Shown piece after piece: positions 10,501 to 21,078 of a DNA stretch of 64,000 nucleotides. Where the stretch lies: the NCBI RefSeq assembly GCF_901827175.1, contig NZ_LR594662.1, positions 1,674,001 to 1,738,000 of the forward strand. Direction: 5' to 3'. Below the pieces are notes generated by a model. It was given only the letters and a program-made list of their open reading frames with translations, searched no databases and had not been told where the DNA came from. A program made the translations under genes and the position numbers. Position 1 is the first letter of the stretch; each line of letters opens with the position of its first letter. This stretch comes from Variovorax sp. RA8 (lineage in GTDB: Bacteria; Pseudomonadota; Gammaproteobacteria; Burkholderiales; Burkholderiaceae_C).

Positions 10501-13500
10501 CGTCCTTGTCGGTGGCGCTGGCGATCAGCTCGACCTGGCCGGACTCCTTGAGCTCGGCCTCGCACAGCAGCAGGCCGCGCGCATCGCTCTTGCCGCTGCA
10601 GACGGTGCCGATCTCTTTCACCTCGGTCTTGTTGTCGTAGGTATAGAAGCCGCCCACCATGCGTTTGCGGCTGGTGGTGGTGGTGCGCGCGATGGCGCGC
10701 ACGTTGAGCGTCACGCCCTCCTGCGGCTTGCCCGCGAGGTCCAGGGCCAGCGCCTGGAATTTCAATTTCTGGCCGGTCGAGACCCAGCCCTCGGTCTTGA
10801 TGCCGGCGATCACGGCCGCCGGCCACAGCGTCTGCACGCTGCGCAGCGTCTGCACTTCGCCATTGGGGTCGGCGTAGGTGGCTTCGAGCAGCAGCTCGCG
10901 TGGCGTCGCCTTGGCCAGCGGGATCTTCTCGATGGTGAGCTTGCCGGCGCCGGTCTTGTCGAGCGTCAGCGGCAGCTTGTCCGCCACCACGCGCAGCTCC
11001 TGCGACGTGGAATCCGATTCCTCGGCATCGGCCGCTGCCAGCCCCTCCTTGCGCGGCGGCGCGAAGCTGAAGCTGTCGAAGTCGGCAAAGGACAGGCCCT
11101 TGGCCCGGACCGCCGCCGACACGCGCACGGGCAGGTTGACGGCGCCGCCGCCCGCGACATAGTTGATCTGCACGTCGGTGGGCAGCGAGGTCGCGGCCAC
11201 CAGCGGCTTCTTCTCCGCCGGCGCGATGCGGCCCTCGAGCACCGGCAGCCGGAACTCCTCGACCCGGAACTGACCGGTGGCGTAGCTGCGCTCGCCGCCG
11301 TCCCCGCTGTCTGCACCGCTGCTGCCGTTGCCGTTGCGCAGCTCGACCTGGTAGAGGCCCAGCTTGGCCGCCGGCGGGATCGCGAAGGTGTTTTCGCCGC
11401 TCTGCCCGCCGGTCGCGGTCTTGCGCCATGCGAGCGGCTGGGTGTACTGCTGGCCGCTGCCCACATGCGTCACGACCAGCGTATCGGGCAAGGTCTTCGG
11501 CAGGCCGAAGCCCCCGCTCGTCTGGGTGCGGATCAGGTGCTTCATCGACACCGTCTCGTCCGCGCGCAGCAGCGTGCGGTCGAACACCGTGTGGGCCACC
11601 CGGTCGGGCTCGGGCTCCAGGCTGGTGGGCACGTTGAAGCGCCAGGGCTCGATGCCGCGCTGCCAGTCGCTCCAGGTGAAGGCGAGGTCTTCCACGCCGC
11701 CCTCGTCCTTGGCGCGGGCGCTCACGAAGTAGGCGTCGCCGCCGTAGTCCTCCTCGCTGGAGCAACTCGGCGGGGTGGGCGGGATACCCGCCAGCCGCAC
11801 CAGCCCGCGCGCATCGGTCGTGCCGGCAGCGATCTCCTTGCCGTTGCAGTCCGAGACCCGCACCGCCGCATTGGGGACCACCTTGCCCTTGTCGAGCGTG
11901 GTGACCCAGGCCAGCGCGTTCTCGCGCCCCAGCTTGAAATGCACGGCCAGATTGGTGGCCAGCGCCGTGGTGCGCACGTACATCGTGCGGCCGGCGCCGT
12001 AGCGCTCGTCGAGCAGCGTGTCGCCCAGCTTCTGCGATGCGATCTCCAGCACATGGAAGCCGGGCGTGAGCGGGATCCCGATCACCTCGAAGGGCCGTGG
12101 GTCCCCGCTTTCTGCCCTGGGCATGTCGAGGGTCTTCACGCCAGACTGGCCACCGAGCAGCGAGACCATGCGGGTCTGGACGTTCTCGCGGTCGTCCTTG
12201 TCGATCACCTTCGGCAGCGCTCCCTTCGCGTCGCGCGCCGCCTGCGTGCGCGCGATCGTGTAGTTGCTGTCGTAGCGCCGCACCTTGCGGAACCAGGCAA
12301 TGATGTCCGCGTCGGTCTTCGGATTCATGTCGCTGACCTTGCCGGGCGTCAGCGCCTGCACCTGCAGTGCCGGCTCGACGCGCCGCACGGTGACCGGCAT
12401 CAGCGCCGTGCCGCCCGGCTCGGCCAGGCGCTCGACCACGCCGAACGGAGAGGCCGCGAACTTGGCCAGCGGCGGCATGGCGCCGGTCGCGACCTTCAGC
12501 GGAAAGCTGCCGGGCGACGCCAGGGCGCGGCCCGATGCGTCCTCGAACCCGGCCGGCAGCGTGATCGTGAAGGACGTCTGCTCGGCGAAGGGCGGCGGGA
12601 AGCTCGCCGAATCGACCACCGCGTCCTCGTCCCTGGAGGTGTTCTCGTCGTCGAACTTCGGCTTGATCGTCTTGCCGCCGCCCTCTAGCGTGACCTGTGC
12701 CGCCAGCTTGCGCGCCACCGGCGAATTGAACTGCAGCACCAGCGGCTTGAGCGGCAGGCAGGCCGACTGCGCGTTCTCGCGTTCGCAGCTGAAGGAGACG
12801 GCGAAGGGCTCGCGCACCTCGAAGTTCAGGCGCCGCTCGACCGCGTTGGCCACGCCGGAGGGCGTGGCCACGCCCTTGCCGTAGACCAGCTGCAGGCGCC
12901 CGCCCGGGCTCAGCCGCCGGTTGCACTGCAGCGTGACGAAGCGCAGCGGTGTCTTCCCGGCCTCCCTGTCGCGGCCGAAGGCCTTGAGCAAGGCCTGGCG
13001 CTGCTCGCCTTCGACCAGCCGGACGGGGATGCGCTCGCCCACGCCGTCGGCCTGGCACCAGATGTTGGCGCGCACGCTCTCCAGCGTGGCCGGGCCGTTG
13101 AGCTCGAGCATGAACTGCTGCTCTTCGTCGATCTTGCCGTAGCTGGGCTGCCAGCTCCGCACGAAGGGGCCGCCGCTGGAGAACTGGTAGCGCTCAGGCC
13201 CGGTGAGGTCGGCGCCCGAGGCCGACTTGAAGCCTGCGACCCGCGTGACCGTGCAGCGCACGCCCGGCGGCAGGTCGTTCTCGAAATCCCAGACCCACTG
13301 CTTATCGCCGGTCCAGCGGCCGGTACCCTTGCCGGCCTGCGCGTCGCTGCAGCTCACCGCCAGCGGCGCCGCTGCCTTGGGATCGCCGAAATTGACGGCC
13401 GCCTGGTCGAACCTGGCGACCACCTGGCGGATCCGGGCCACTTCCCCTTGCGGCGTGAGGCTGGCGATCTGCAGCGCGTGCGCGCAGAGGGCGCACAGGC

Positions 13501-13531
13501 TCAGCGCAAAGGCGGCGAAGGTCCGCGTCAT
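7565..13531 (-). CDS. Bacterial alpha-2-macroglobulin, thioester-containing
   Basis: A 1988-residue secreted or periplasmic protein of the alpha-2-macroglobulin (A2M) family, thought to trap proteases that enter the envelope. The ATG at 13531 starts a clean signal peptide (MTRTFAAFALSLCALCAHA); upstream in-frame codons lack family character. No good lipobox is seen, so it is probably not a lipoprotein. The thioester motif CLEQ is present (Cys1495) within PYACLEQKASK, so this is a thioester-bearing YfhM-type protein and not a motif-lacking YfaS-type one. Macroglobulin-like beta domains fill the N-terminal two thirds, followed by the bait region, thioester helical domain and receptor-like C-terminus. 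The usual neighbour pbpC (penicillin-binding protein 1C) is absent on both sides. Confidence 0.9.
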   Translation of the reverse strand: MTRTFAAFALSLCALCAHALQIASLTPQGEVARIRQVVARFDQAAVNFGDPKAAAPLAVSCSDAQAGKGTGRWTGDKQWVWDFENDLPPGVRCTVTRVAGFKSASGADLTGPERYQFSSGGPFVRSWQPSYGKIDEEQQFMLELNGPATLESVRANIWCQADGVGERIPVRLVEGEQRQALLKAFGRDREAGKTPLRFVTLQCNRRLSPGGRLQLVYGKGVATPSGVANAVERRLNFEVREPFAVSFSCERENAQSACLPLKPLVLQFNSPVARKLAAQVTLEGGGKTIKPKFDDENTSRDEDAVVDSASFPPPFAEQTSFTITLPAGFEDASGRALASPGSFPLKVATGAMPPLAKFAASPFGVVERLAEPGGTALMPVTVRRVEPALQVQALTPGKVSDMNPKTDADIIAWFRKVRRYDSNYTIARTQAARDAKGALPKVIDKDDRENVQTRMVSLLGGQSGVKTLDMPRAESGDPRPFEVIGIPLTPGFHVLEIASQKLGDTLLDERYGAGRTMYVRTTALATNLAVHFKLGRENALAWVTTLDKGKVVPNAAVRVSDCNGKEIAAGTTDARGLVRLAGIPPTPPSCSSEEDYGGDAYFVSARAKDEGGVEDLAFTWSDWQRGIEPWRFNVPTSLEPEPDRVAHTVFDRTLLRADETVSMKHLIRTQTSGGFGLPKTLPDTLVVTHVGSGQQYTQPLAWRKTATGGQSGENTFAIPPAAKLGLYQVELRNGNGSSGADSGDGGERSYATGQFRVEEFRLPVLEGRIAPAEKKPLVAATSLPTDVQINYVAGGGAVNLPVRVSAAVRAKGLSFADFDSFSFAPPRKEGLAAADAEESDSTSQELRVVADKLPLTLDKTGAGKLTIEKIPLAKATPRELLLEATYADPNGEVQTLRSVQTLWPAAVIAGIKTEGWVSTGQKLKFQALALDLAGKPQEGVTLNVRAIARTTTTSRKRMVGGFYTYDNKTEVKEIGTVCSGKSDARGLLLCEAELKESGQVELIASATDKDGRDSRAASSVYVTRQGELWFGGEDHDRIDVLPEKKNYQPGETARFQVRSPFRFATALVSVEREGVIETQVVRLDGKDPTVTLQVKPEWGPNAYVSVLALRGRLREVPWYSFFTWGFRAPREWWTAFWYEGKEYVAPTALVDLSKPAFRLGLAEIRVGTQAHQLDVKVASDKPTYPVRGKALVTISARLPDGKPAAGAEVALAAVDQALLELMPNDSWQLLEAMLQRRSWGVSTSTAQMEIVGRRHYGRKAVPAGGGGGKGQTRELLDTLLLWNPAVVLDADGRAQVTVPLNDALTTFRIVAVADAGTGLFGTGQASIQATQDLQIISGLPPLVREDDQFRAQITLRNTTQKAMKVEAAPRATLLTLEPQTIDIPPGEARELAWTVTAPAQLAQTRAEALLWEIEAKDQIGGARDALKVRQRIVPAVPLTVQQATLVQLDGPFTLDVAPPADALPGRGGLRLSLQPRLAEGLTGVRDWFAAYPYACLEQKASKSIGLRDGKAWQAVVAQLPGYLDGDGLANYFPPRDGDANRGSDILTAYLLAAAHEAATLDPAFALPDAARAPMEQGLIAFVEGRIQREFWSPRKDLDVRKLAALEALSRYGKVQGRMTGSIAIAPNQWPTSAVVDWLNILKRVPDVPQRQQRLEEANNVLKARLSYQGTKLIFSTERDDYWWWLMANGDVNTARLLLAVLDDPAWKEDLGRLASGFIGRQQKGAWHTTTANLWGGLALEKFSREFENTPVAGITAANFGNAKAQVDWSKVERVTTGDPGGAPNRTTAFGAPAAPGNLRNNSMFLPWPAGTPAARDTLLVTQSGSGKPWLTLQSVAAVQLKAPFAAGYAIRKTVTPVEQAVKGLYTRGDVLRVSLEVNASADMTWVAITDPVPGGATILGSGLGRDSRIATQGEKRSGPGSPAFEERSFEAFRSYYEYLPKGVVKMEYTVRLNNVGEFALPPSRVEALYAPEMFGELPNERLKVEAAR

Positions 13532-13617
13532 TGTTCTCGTTTTCAACAGCTTCTCCTTTGGGGGCGCAGCGTAGCGCAACTCCGGCACGCCATAGGCGTC
13601 CACTATGATCGATCGAT

Positions 13618-14859
13618 ATGAAACTGCTGTTCAGCCATCCCGCAGGCAACCAGAACGTGCGCGCCATGCTCGACGGGCTGGAGGCCGCCGGCATGCTCGC
13701 GCGTTTCGCGACCACCGTGGCGGTGGAGCCGGACAACGTCGCCCTGAAGCTCGTGCCCCAGGGCCTGAGCCGCGACCTGCTGCGGCGCCGCTTCAACATT
13801 CCCCGCGAGAAGATCCTGCAACACCCCTGGCGCGAACTGGCGCGGGCGGTCTGCTCCCGTGCCGGCTGGAACTACTGGCTGCGGCACGAGGAGGGCTTCG
13901 CCTCCATCGACGGCGTGCTGCAGGACTTCGACCGCTTCAGTGCCCGCGCGCTGCCCCGGCTGCACGAGCGCTTCGGCGTCGGCGCCGTCTACACCTACGA
14001 GGACTCCGCCCTCGACACCTTCCGGGCCGCCAAGGCCCTGGGCGTGAAATGCGTGTACGACCTGCCGATCTCCTATTGGGAGGTGGGCCGCAAGCTGATG
14101 GAAGAGGAGGTCGAGCGCCTGCCGGCCTGGGTCGAGGCGATGGGCGGCGGCATGTCCGATTCGCCGGCCAAGCTGGAGCGCAAGGCGCGCGAGCTGGAAC
14201 TGGCGGACCTGGTGGTGGTGCCCAGCCGCTTCGTGGCCGACTCGCTGCCGGCCTGGGCCGGGCAGAAGGCGCGGGTGCTGTCGCCCTTCGGCTCGCCGCT
14301 GCCCGCGGCCACGGCCTCGCGCAAGACGGTGGACCCCTCGAAGCCGCTGCGCGTGCTCTTCGTGGGCTCGATGGGGCAGCGCAAGGGACTGGGCGACCTG
14401 TTCCAGGCCATGCACCTGCTCAAGGGCGAGAACATCGAGCTGGTCGTCATGGGCTCGCTGCTCAACGAGCCCGCCTTCTACCGCGGCCAGTACGCCGACT
14501 TCACGCACGAGAAGGGGCGCCCTCATGCCGAGGTACTGGCCCTGATGCGCAGCTGCGACGTGTTCTGCCTGCCCTCGCTCTACGAAGGACGCGCCCTGGT
14601 GATGCAGGAGGCGATGAGCCAGGGCCTGCCAATCGTCATCACCCCCAACACCGGCGGCGATGACCTGGTGATCGAGGGCAAGACCGGCTTCCTGGTGCCG
14701 ATCCGCTCGCCGGAGAAGATTGCGGAGAAGCTCGCATGGTTCAACCAGAACCGGCAGGAACTCCCGGCCATGAGCGAGGCGGCCGTGCAGCATGCGGCCA
14801 GCTACACCTGGAAGAAATACAGCGAGGTCGTGATCGACGCCATCCGCAAGCTGGCGTAG
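13618..14859 (+). CDS. Family 4 (GT-B fold) glycosyltransferase
   Basis: A 413-residue cytoplasmic glycosyltransferase of the GT-B fold. The C-terminal half has the pattern of the Glycos_transf_1 domain: VLFVGSMGQRKGLGDL at about residue 243, then YEGRALVMQEAMSQGLP, whose two glutamates form the EX7E nucleotide-sugar-binding motif, and GGDDLVIEG after it. The N-terminal acceptor domain is not diagnostic. It is divergent from the macroglobulin gene, with 86 bases between starts, and is followed at 40 bases by an OpgC-like membrane acyltransferase. Donor and acceptor cannot be read from sequence; a role in a cell-surface glycan is inferred. Confidence 0.82.
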   Translation: MKLLFSHPAGNQNVRAMLDGLEAAGMLARFATTVAVEPDNVALKLVPQGLSRDLLRRRFNIPREKILQHPWRELARAVCSRAGWNYWLRHEEGFASIDGVLQDFDRFSARALPRLHERFGVGAVYTYEDSALDTFRAAKALGVKCVYDLPISYWEVGRKLMEEEVERLPAWVEAMGGGMSDSPAKLERKARELELADLVVVPSRFVADSLPAWAGQKARVLSPFGSPLPAATASRKTVDPSKPLRVLFVGSMGQRKGLGDLFQAMHLLKGENIELVVMGSLLNEPAFYRGQYADFTHEKGRPHAEVLALMRSCDVFCLPSLYEGRALVMQEAMSQGLPIVITPNTGGDDLVIEGKTGFLVPIRSPEKIAEKLAWFNQNRQELPAMSEAAVQHAASYTWKKYSEVVIDAIRKLA

Positions 14860-14867
14860 CACCGAAA

Positions 14868-14890
14868 GCACCCGCGTCCATGCCGGGTGC
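14868..14890 (+). promoter_or_regulatory. Perfect hairpin in the leader of the OpgC-like gene
   Basis: GCACCCG (14868-14874) and CGGGTGC (14884-14890) are perfect inverted arms with a 9-base loop. The hairpin lies between the glycosyltransferase stop and the ATG at 14900 and has no following T-run, so it is not a classical terminator. It could tune read-through or translation of the second gene. It is a visible structure only; function is inferred. Confidence 0.3.
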
Positions 14891-14899
14891 CGAGCTCCG

Positions 14900-16054
14900 A
14901 TGAAGCGCTACTGGGAAATCGACGCACTGCGCGGGCTCATGCTCGTGCTGATGACCTTCACGCACCTGCCCACGCGTTTCACCGATCCGCTGGGGCAGCC
15001 CTTCGGCTTCGTCTCCGCGGCCGAGGGCTTCGTGCTGCTCTCGGCCTTCGTCGCCGGCCTGGTCTACACCCGCATCAGCGACCGTCAGGGCGTGGATGCC
15101 ATGCGCCGCGCTTTCTGGCGGCGCGCGCTCAAGGTCTACCTGGCACAGGCCGCGACGCTACTCTTCCTTTTCACCATCATCACCCGCGTCGGCTTGCGCA
15201 TCGACCAGGCGGCGGTGAAGAACCTGCTGGCCTTCTACCTCGCGCATCCGCTCGAGGGCTTCGGCTATTCGCTGCTGCTGGTGTACGAGCCCGCGCTGCT
15301 CGACATCCTGCCGATGTACATCTTCTTCATGCTGATGAGCCCCTGGGTGCTCGCCTTCGCGCTGCGCCACGGCTGGACGGGTGTGATGGTGGCGAGTGCC
15401 GTCTTTTGGGGGCTGGCCCAGTTCGGCTTCAGCGAGTGGCTGTATGGGCTGGCGGTGAACTACCTGCACCTGCCGGTGCCGTTTCGTGAGATGGGAGCGT
15501 TCAATGCCTTCGCGTGGCAGTTCCTGTGGTTCGCAGGACTGTGGATGGGCGCTAGCCGGCATGCGCCCGATGCCGAGCCGTTCCGCTTTCCGAAGTGGCT
15601 GGTGGCGCTGGCAGTGGGGGCGGCGCTCTACGGCCTCTGGTGGCGCCACCACGGCATCCATGGCCAGGCGCCCTTCGGCGGCGACGAGGCCATGAACCTG
15701 CTGTTCGACAAGTGGCAGCTCGGCCCGCTGCGCATCGTCAATCTGGTGGTGCTGGGCATCGTGGCGATGCGCTTCGGTCCCGGCCTGATGCGGCGCATTC
15801 CGCGCCCGCACCGGCTGGAGGCCATGGGCTCGGCCTCGCTGCCGGTTTTCTGCGCGCACCTGGTGGCGGTGCTGCTGGTGCTGGCCTTCTACGGCGACAG
15901 CCAGACCGCGCGGCCCTGGTGGGGTGACGTCCTGCTGCTGGGCGTGGTGTTCGCGTGGCTCTACGGGGTGGCGCGGGCGGCGCTGTGGTGGAGCGGGTGG
16001 CGGCGCAGCCGAGGCGGCTACCGCGGTGCCGGCGCTGTCGACAGCTCGGCCTGA
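14900..16054 (+). CDS. OpgC-like membrane acyltransferase
   Basis: A 384-residue protein with about ten predicted membrane segments. It opens with YWEIDALRGLMLVLMTFTHL, the N-terminal signature of the OpgC domain, whose E. coli founder adds succinyl groups to osmoregulated periplasmic glucans. The conserved FVSAAEGFVLLSAFVAGL stretch follows at about residue 37. It is co-directional with the upstream glycosyltransferase, so the pair may build and decorate one surface glycan. No glucan synthase (opgG/opgH) is nearby, so the acceptor is unknown. The last 37 bases overlap the end of the convergent lipoprotein gene. Confidence 0.8.
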   Translation: MKRYWEIDALRGLMLVLMTFTHLPTRFTDPLGQPFGFVSAAEGFVLLSAFVAGLVYTRISDRQGVDAMRRAFWRRALKVYLAQAATLLFLFTIITRVGLRIDQAAVKNLLAFYLAHPLEGFGYSLLLVYEPALLDILPMYIFFMLMSPWVLAFALRHGWTGVMVASAVFWGLAQFGFSEWLYGLAVNYLHLPVPFREMGAFNAFAWQFLWFAGLWMGASRHAPDAEPFRFPKWLVALAVGAALYGLWWRHHGIHGQAPFGGDEAMNLLFDKWQLGPLRIVNLVVLGIVAMRFGPGLMRRIPRPHRLEAMGSASLPVFCAHLVAVLLVLAFYGDSQTARPWWGDVLLLGVVFAWLYGVARAALWWSGWRRSRGGYRGAGAVDSSA

Positions 16055-16797
16055 TTCCCCGGCCGCGCCAGCTGCGCGCCGATGACCGAGCGCCAGAGCC
16101 GGTAGCCCTCGTCGTTCAGGTGCAACTGGTCGCGGATGAACAGCTCGGGCCGCGCGCGGCCGTCCGCGCCCAGCATGGGCGTGAAGATATCGATGTACTC
16201 GCTGTTGGGCAGCCGCCGCAGATAGGCCGCGACGATGTCGTTGGTCTCCCGCATCTGCGGCAGCAGCTTCTCGCGCGAGGGGCTGGGCTTGATCGAGATA
16301 TAGCTGATGCGCGCATCCGGCAGCTCGGCGCGCACGGCGTTGGCGAACTGAGCGAAGCTCTCCAGCACCTGGATCGGCGTGCGGCCCTCGGCCAGGTCGT
16401 TGTCGCCCGCATAGACCAGCACGTGGCGCGGCTTGTAGCGCAGCACGAGCTCGCGCACGAAGAAGCTGCAGTCGGCCATGGTCGAGCCGCCGAAGCCGCG
16501 GTTGATGACCACCGGCAGCTGCGGAAAGTCCTGCGCGAGCCGGGTCCAGAAGCGGATGGTGGAGCTGCCGACGAAGACCACGCCCCCCTCGCTGGGCCAC
16601 TGCTGCCGGTCGGCGGCGTCGAAGGCCGAGAGCTCGGCGCGCCAGCGTGCCTGCGCCGCGAGGTAGGCGGCGGGGGAGGCGGCGGCATCGACATCGGTGG
16701 ATTGGGCCTGCGAGGCACACGCCGCGAGCAAGAGCGCGATCGACAGCAGGAGCCGGCGAGCCGCCCTGACGGGCGGAGCAGCATTCATCACAACCAT
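16018..16797 (-). CDS. SGNH/GDSL-type hydrolase lipoprotein
   Basis: A 259-residue lipoprotein: the signal segment ends in the lipobox LAAC (Cys27). The mature part is an SGNH-fold esterase-like domain with the blocks VVFVGSSTIRFW (nucleophile Ser), NRGFGGSTMADC (Gly), VYAGDNDLAEG (Asn) and DQLHLNDEGY (Asp and His), so all four blocks are present. It resembles platelet-activating-factor acetylhydrolase-like bacterial proteins; the natural ester is unknown. The ATG at 16797 is used; a second ATG at 16788 is equally possible because neither has a clear ribosome site. Its 3' end overlaps the OpgC-like gene by 37 bases tail to tail. Confidence 0.82.
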   Translation of the reverse strand: MVVMNAAPPVRAARRLLLSIALLLAACASQAQSTDVDAAASPAAYLAAQARWRAELSAFDAADRQQWPSEGGVVFVGSSTIRFWTRLAQDFPQLPVVINRGFGGSTMADCSFFVRELVLRYKPRHVLVYAGDNDLAEGRTPIQVLESFAQFANAVRAELPDARISYISIKPSPSREKLLPQMRETNDIVAAYLRRLPNSEYIDIFTPMLGADGRARPELFIRDQLHLNDEGYRLWRSVIGAQLARPGNQAELSTAPAPR

Positions 16798-17016
16798 GGA
16801 ATACAAGAGAAGAGTTCCGATTGCATCGTGCGGTCGATTCCGCGCCGGCGCGTCGGAGGATGTTAACGGTGCGCTTGCGATTCCGATGACCGCGGCCGGC
16901 GGCAATTCCCTGAATCCAATCGCGATCGCGCTACGTACTGAGGTGGGGCCGCCATTGCGCTCATGCCAGCGTCCGCCAACATCCCTGCACCCGCATTCAT
17001 ACGAAAGGAACAGACC

Positions 17017-17565
17017 ATGACCTTGCGCCTCCTCGCCCTCCTCGCAGCCGCCGCCAGCCTCGCCGCTTGCTCCGGCATGGGCATGAACAAGCCCATGGCG
17101 TATTCGCAAGCCGGCCTCCCCGACGCCGTCAAGGTGCCCACCGGCCACCAGGTCGCGATGGAAACGGTCGGCGCGGGCGACATCACCTACGAATGCCGCG
17201 CCAGGGCCAACGCGCCCGGGCAGCACGAATGGGTCTTCGTCGGCCCCGACGCCCGCCTGCTGGACCGCGGCGGCAGGCAGGTCGGCAAGTACTACGGCCC
17301 GCCGGCCACCTGGGAGAGCATGGACGGCTCCCGCCTCACGGGCAGCCAGGTCGCGGTCGCGCCCAACGGCAGCGGCAACATCCCCTACCAGCTCGTGAAG
17401 GCCAACCCGGCGACGGGCAGCGGTGCGATGCAGGGGGTGAGCTACATCCAGCGCGTGGCCACCCAGGGCGGCACGGCGCCGGCCGCGGCTTGCAGCGCGG
17501 CGTCGGCGGGGCAGAAGCAGGTGGTGAAGTACCAGGCCGACTACATCTTTTACCGCGCGATGTGA
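17017..17565 (+). CDS. DUF3455 domain lipoprotein
   Basis: A 182-residue exported protein. The ATG at 17017 follows a good AAAGGAA ribosome site and begins a signal peptide ending in the lipobox LAAC (Cys18). The rest matches the DUF3455 pattern: a ...HQVAMETVGAGDITYECR stretch, EWVFVGPDARLLD, a GPPATWE-SMDGS block and a GVSYIQRV block before the C-terminus. No biochemical role is established for this family, which is frequent in betaproteobacteria and related to fungal surface proteins of unknown function. It stands alone between two oppositely oriented neighbours. The 219 bases upstream (16798-17016) hold its promoter and that of the SGNH lipoprotein. Confidence 0.78.
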   Translation: MTLRLLALLAAAASLAACSGMGMNKPMAYSQAGLPDAVKVPTGHQVAMETVGAGDITYECRARANAPGQHEWVFVGPDARLLDRGGRQVGKYYGPPATWESMDGSRLTGSQVAVAPNGSGNIPYQLVKANPATGSGAMQGVSYIQRVATQGGTAPAAACSAASAGQKQVVKYQADYIFYRAM

Positions 17566-17572
17566 GCGGTGT

Positions 17573-17605
17573 TGCACGGCGCCGCGCATCGGCGGCGGCC
17601 GTGCA
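17573..17605. terminator. Large GC-rich hairpin between convergent genes
   Basis: TGCACGGCGCCGC (17573-17585) pairs with GCGGCGGCCGTGCA (17592-17605), leaving a single-base bulge and a six-base loop. It sits between the stop codons of the convergent DUF3455 and UvrA-like genes, where a bidirectional terminator is expected. No T-run flanks it, so it could be a transcription-blocking hairpin of the non-canonical kind. Confidence 0.45.
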
Positions 17606-17656
17606 CGAATCGATACCCGTGCTCTGGCGCTTCTGCAGGTTGCGCTGCGACCCCGG

Positions 17657-20040
<2,384 letters not shown>

Positions 20041-20044
<4 letters not shown>

Positions 20045-20460
20045 TGTGCCGGGCGCAGCTCCTGCAGGCGCACCAGGCTGCCCGCGGGATCGCGGAAGGC
20101 ACAGTCGCGAACGCCGTACGGCTGCTCGGTCGGCTCCTGGACGACCTCGGCGCCGCCGGCCTGCAGCCGTTCGAACGCGCCATCGAGGTCGTGGGTCGCG
20201 AGGAGGAGGGTGGCGAAGGTGCCCTTGGCCATCATCTCGGCGATGGTGCGGCGCTCGTCGTCGGTGATGCCGGGACTGGCAGCCGGCGGGTACAGGACGA
20301 TGGACGTGCCGGGCTGCCCGGCCGGGCCCACCGTGATCCAGCGCATGCCGTTGTAGCCCACGTCGTTGCGCACCTCGAAACCGAGGGTGTCGCGATAGAA
20401 GGCCAGGGATGCTTCCGGGTCGTTGTGCGGCAGGAAGCTCGAGTGGATGGTGATGTCCAT
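20041..20460 (-). CDS. VOC-family (glyoxalase/bleomycin-resistance fold) protein
   Basis: A 139-residue protein with the paired beta-alpha-beta-beta-beta modules of the vicinal oxygen chelate superfamily: an N-terminal SSFLPHNDPEASLAFYRDTL stretch and a C-terminal YGVRDCAFRDPAGSLVRLQE stretch. Members include glyoxalases, dioxygenases and proteins that bind drugs such as bleomycin. It is the middle gene of AraC-VOC-UvrA-like: its stop overlaps the next start by four bases and it lies 41 bases from the AraC gene. This placement suggests binding or modifying a DNA-active compound, but the ligand is unknown. Confidence 0.85.
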
Positions 20461-20501
20461 GGTGTCAGTCTCTTTGCATGATGGTGCCTGTGGCCGCCAG
20501 T

Positions 20502-20945
20502 CTATGGCGGCTCGCCGGGCGTCGCTTCTCGAATCCTGATCGGTCGCGTCACCTGCTTCGCCACGCACGGCGGGATTCCTGCGGCCTCGCGCGTCCGCTC
20601 GCGCCGATAGGCGCTGGGCGGCACACCGACCAGTTCGGTAAAGCGGGTGCTGAAGGTTCCCAGCGATGCGCAGCCGACCTCGAAGCAGACCTCGGTGACG
20701 CTGAGGTCGCCGCGGCGCAGCAGCGCCATCGCCCGCTCGATGCGGCGCGTCATCAGGTAGCTGTACGGCGACTCGCCATAGGCAAGCCGGAACTGCCGGC
20801 TGAGATGGCCAGCCGACATGCCCGCGTCGCGGGCGAGCGCCTCGACGTTCAGCGGTTGCGCGTACTCCCGGTCGATCCGGTCGCGAACGCGGCGCAGCCG
20901 GGCGAGGTCGCGCAGGCGCTGCGTCGAGGCGGGGCTGGGTGTCAT
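20502..20945 (-). CDS. AraC-family transcriptional regulator (short)
   Basis: A 147-residue protein that is mostly the AraC/XylS DNA-binding domain with its two helix-turn-helix motifs: LNVEALARDAGMSAGHLSRQ and SVTEVCFEVGCASLGTFSTR, followed by GVPPSAYRRER. There is no large ligand-binding domain, so it belongs to the short SoxS/MarA-like architecture with a small C-terminal tail. The ATG at 20945 was chosen because the upstream in-frame codons lack family similarity. It heads the operon with the VOC and UvrA-like genes and is its probable activator. The 133 bases before it are shared with the divergent methyltransferase. Confidence 0.85.
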   Translation of the reverse strand: MTPSPASTQRLRDLARLRRVRDRIDREYAQPLNVEALARDAGMSAGHLSRQFRLAYGESPYSYLMTRRIERAMALLRRGDLSVTEVCFEVGCASLGTFSTRFTELVGVPPSAYRRERTREAAGIPPCVAKQVTRPIRIREATPGEPP

Positions 20946-21078
20946 CTTCACGATCGTGCCATGCCGCCCCGGAGTGCTCAAGCGTGGCGGGCGGGGCGTG
21001 ACGGCGCAGCAGGCAAGGGCAGTGCCACGAGCGGTCGTCGGGTTGCCGATACGATTCGGCACAACGAGGAGTGTGAAT

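Noticed and set aside
7520..12688. Very long open frame antisense to the macroglobulin gene
   Set aside because: It is rich in Arg, Ala, Gly and His, has no family motif, and mirrors the codon structure of the real gene. Such shadow frames are common at this GC content.
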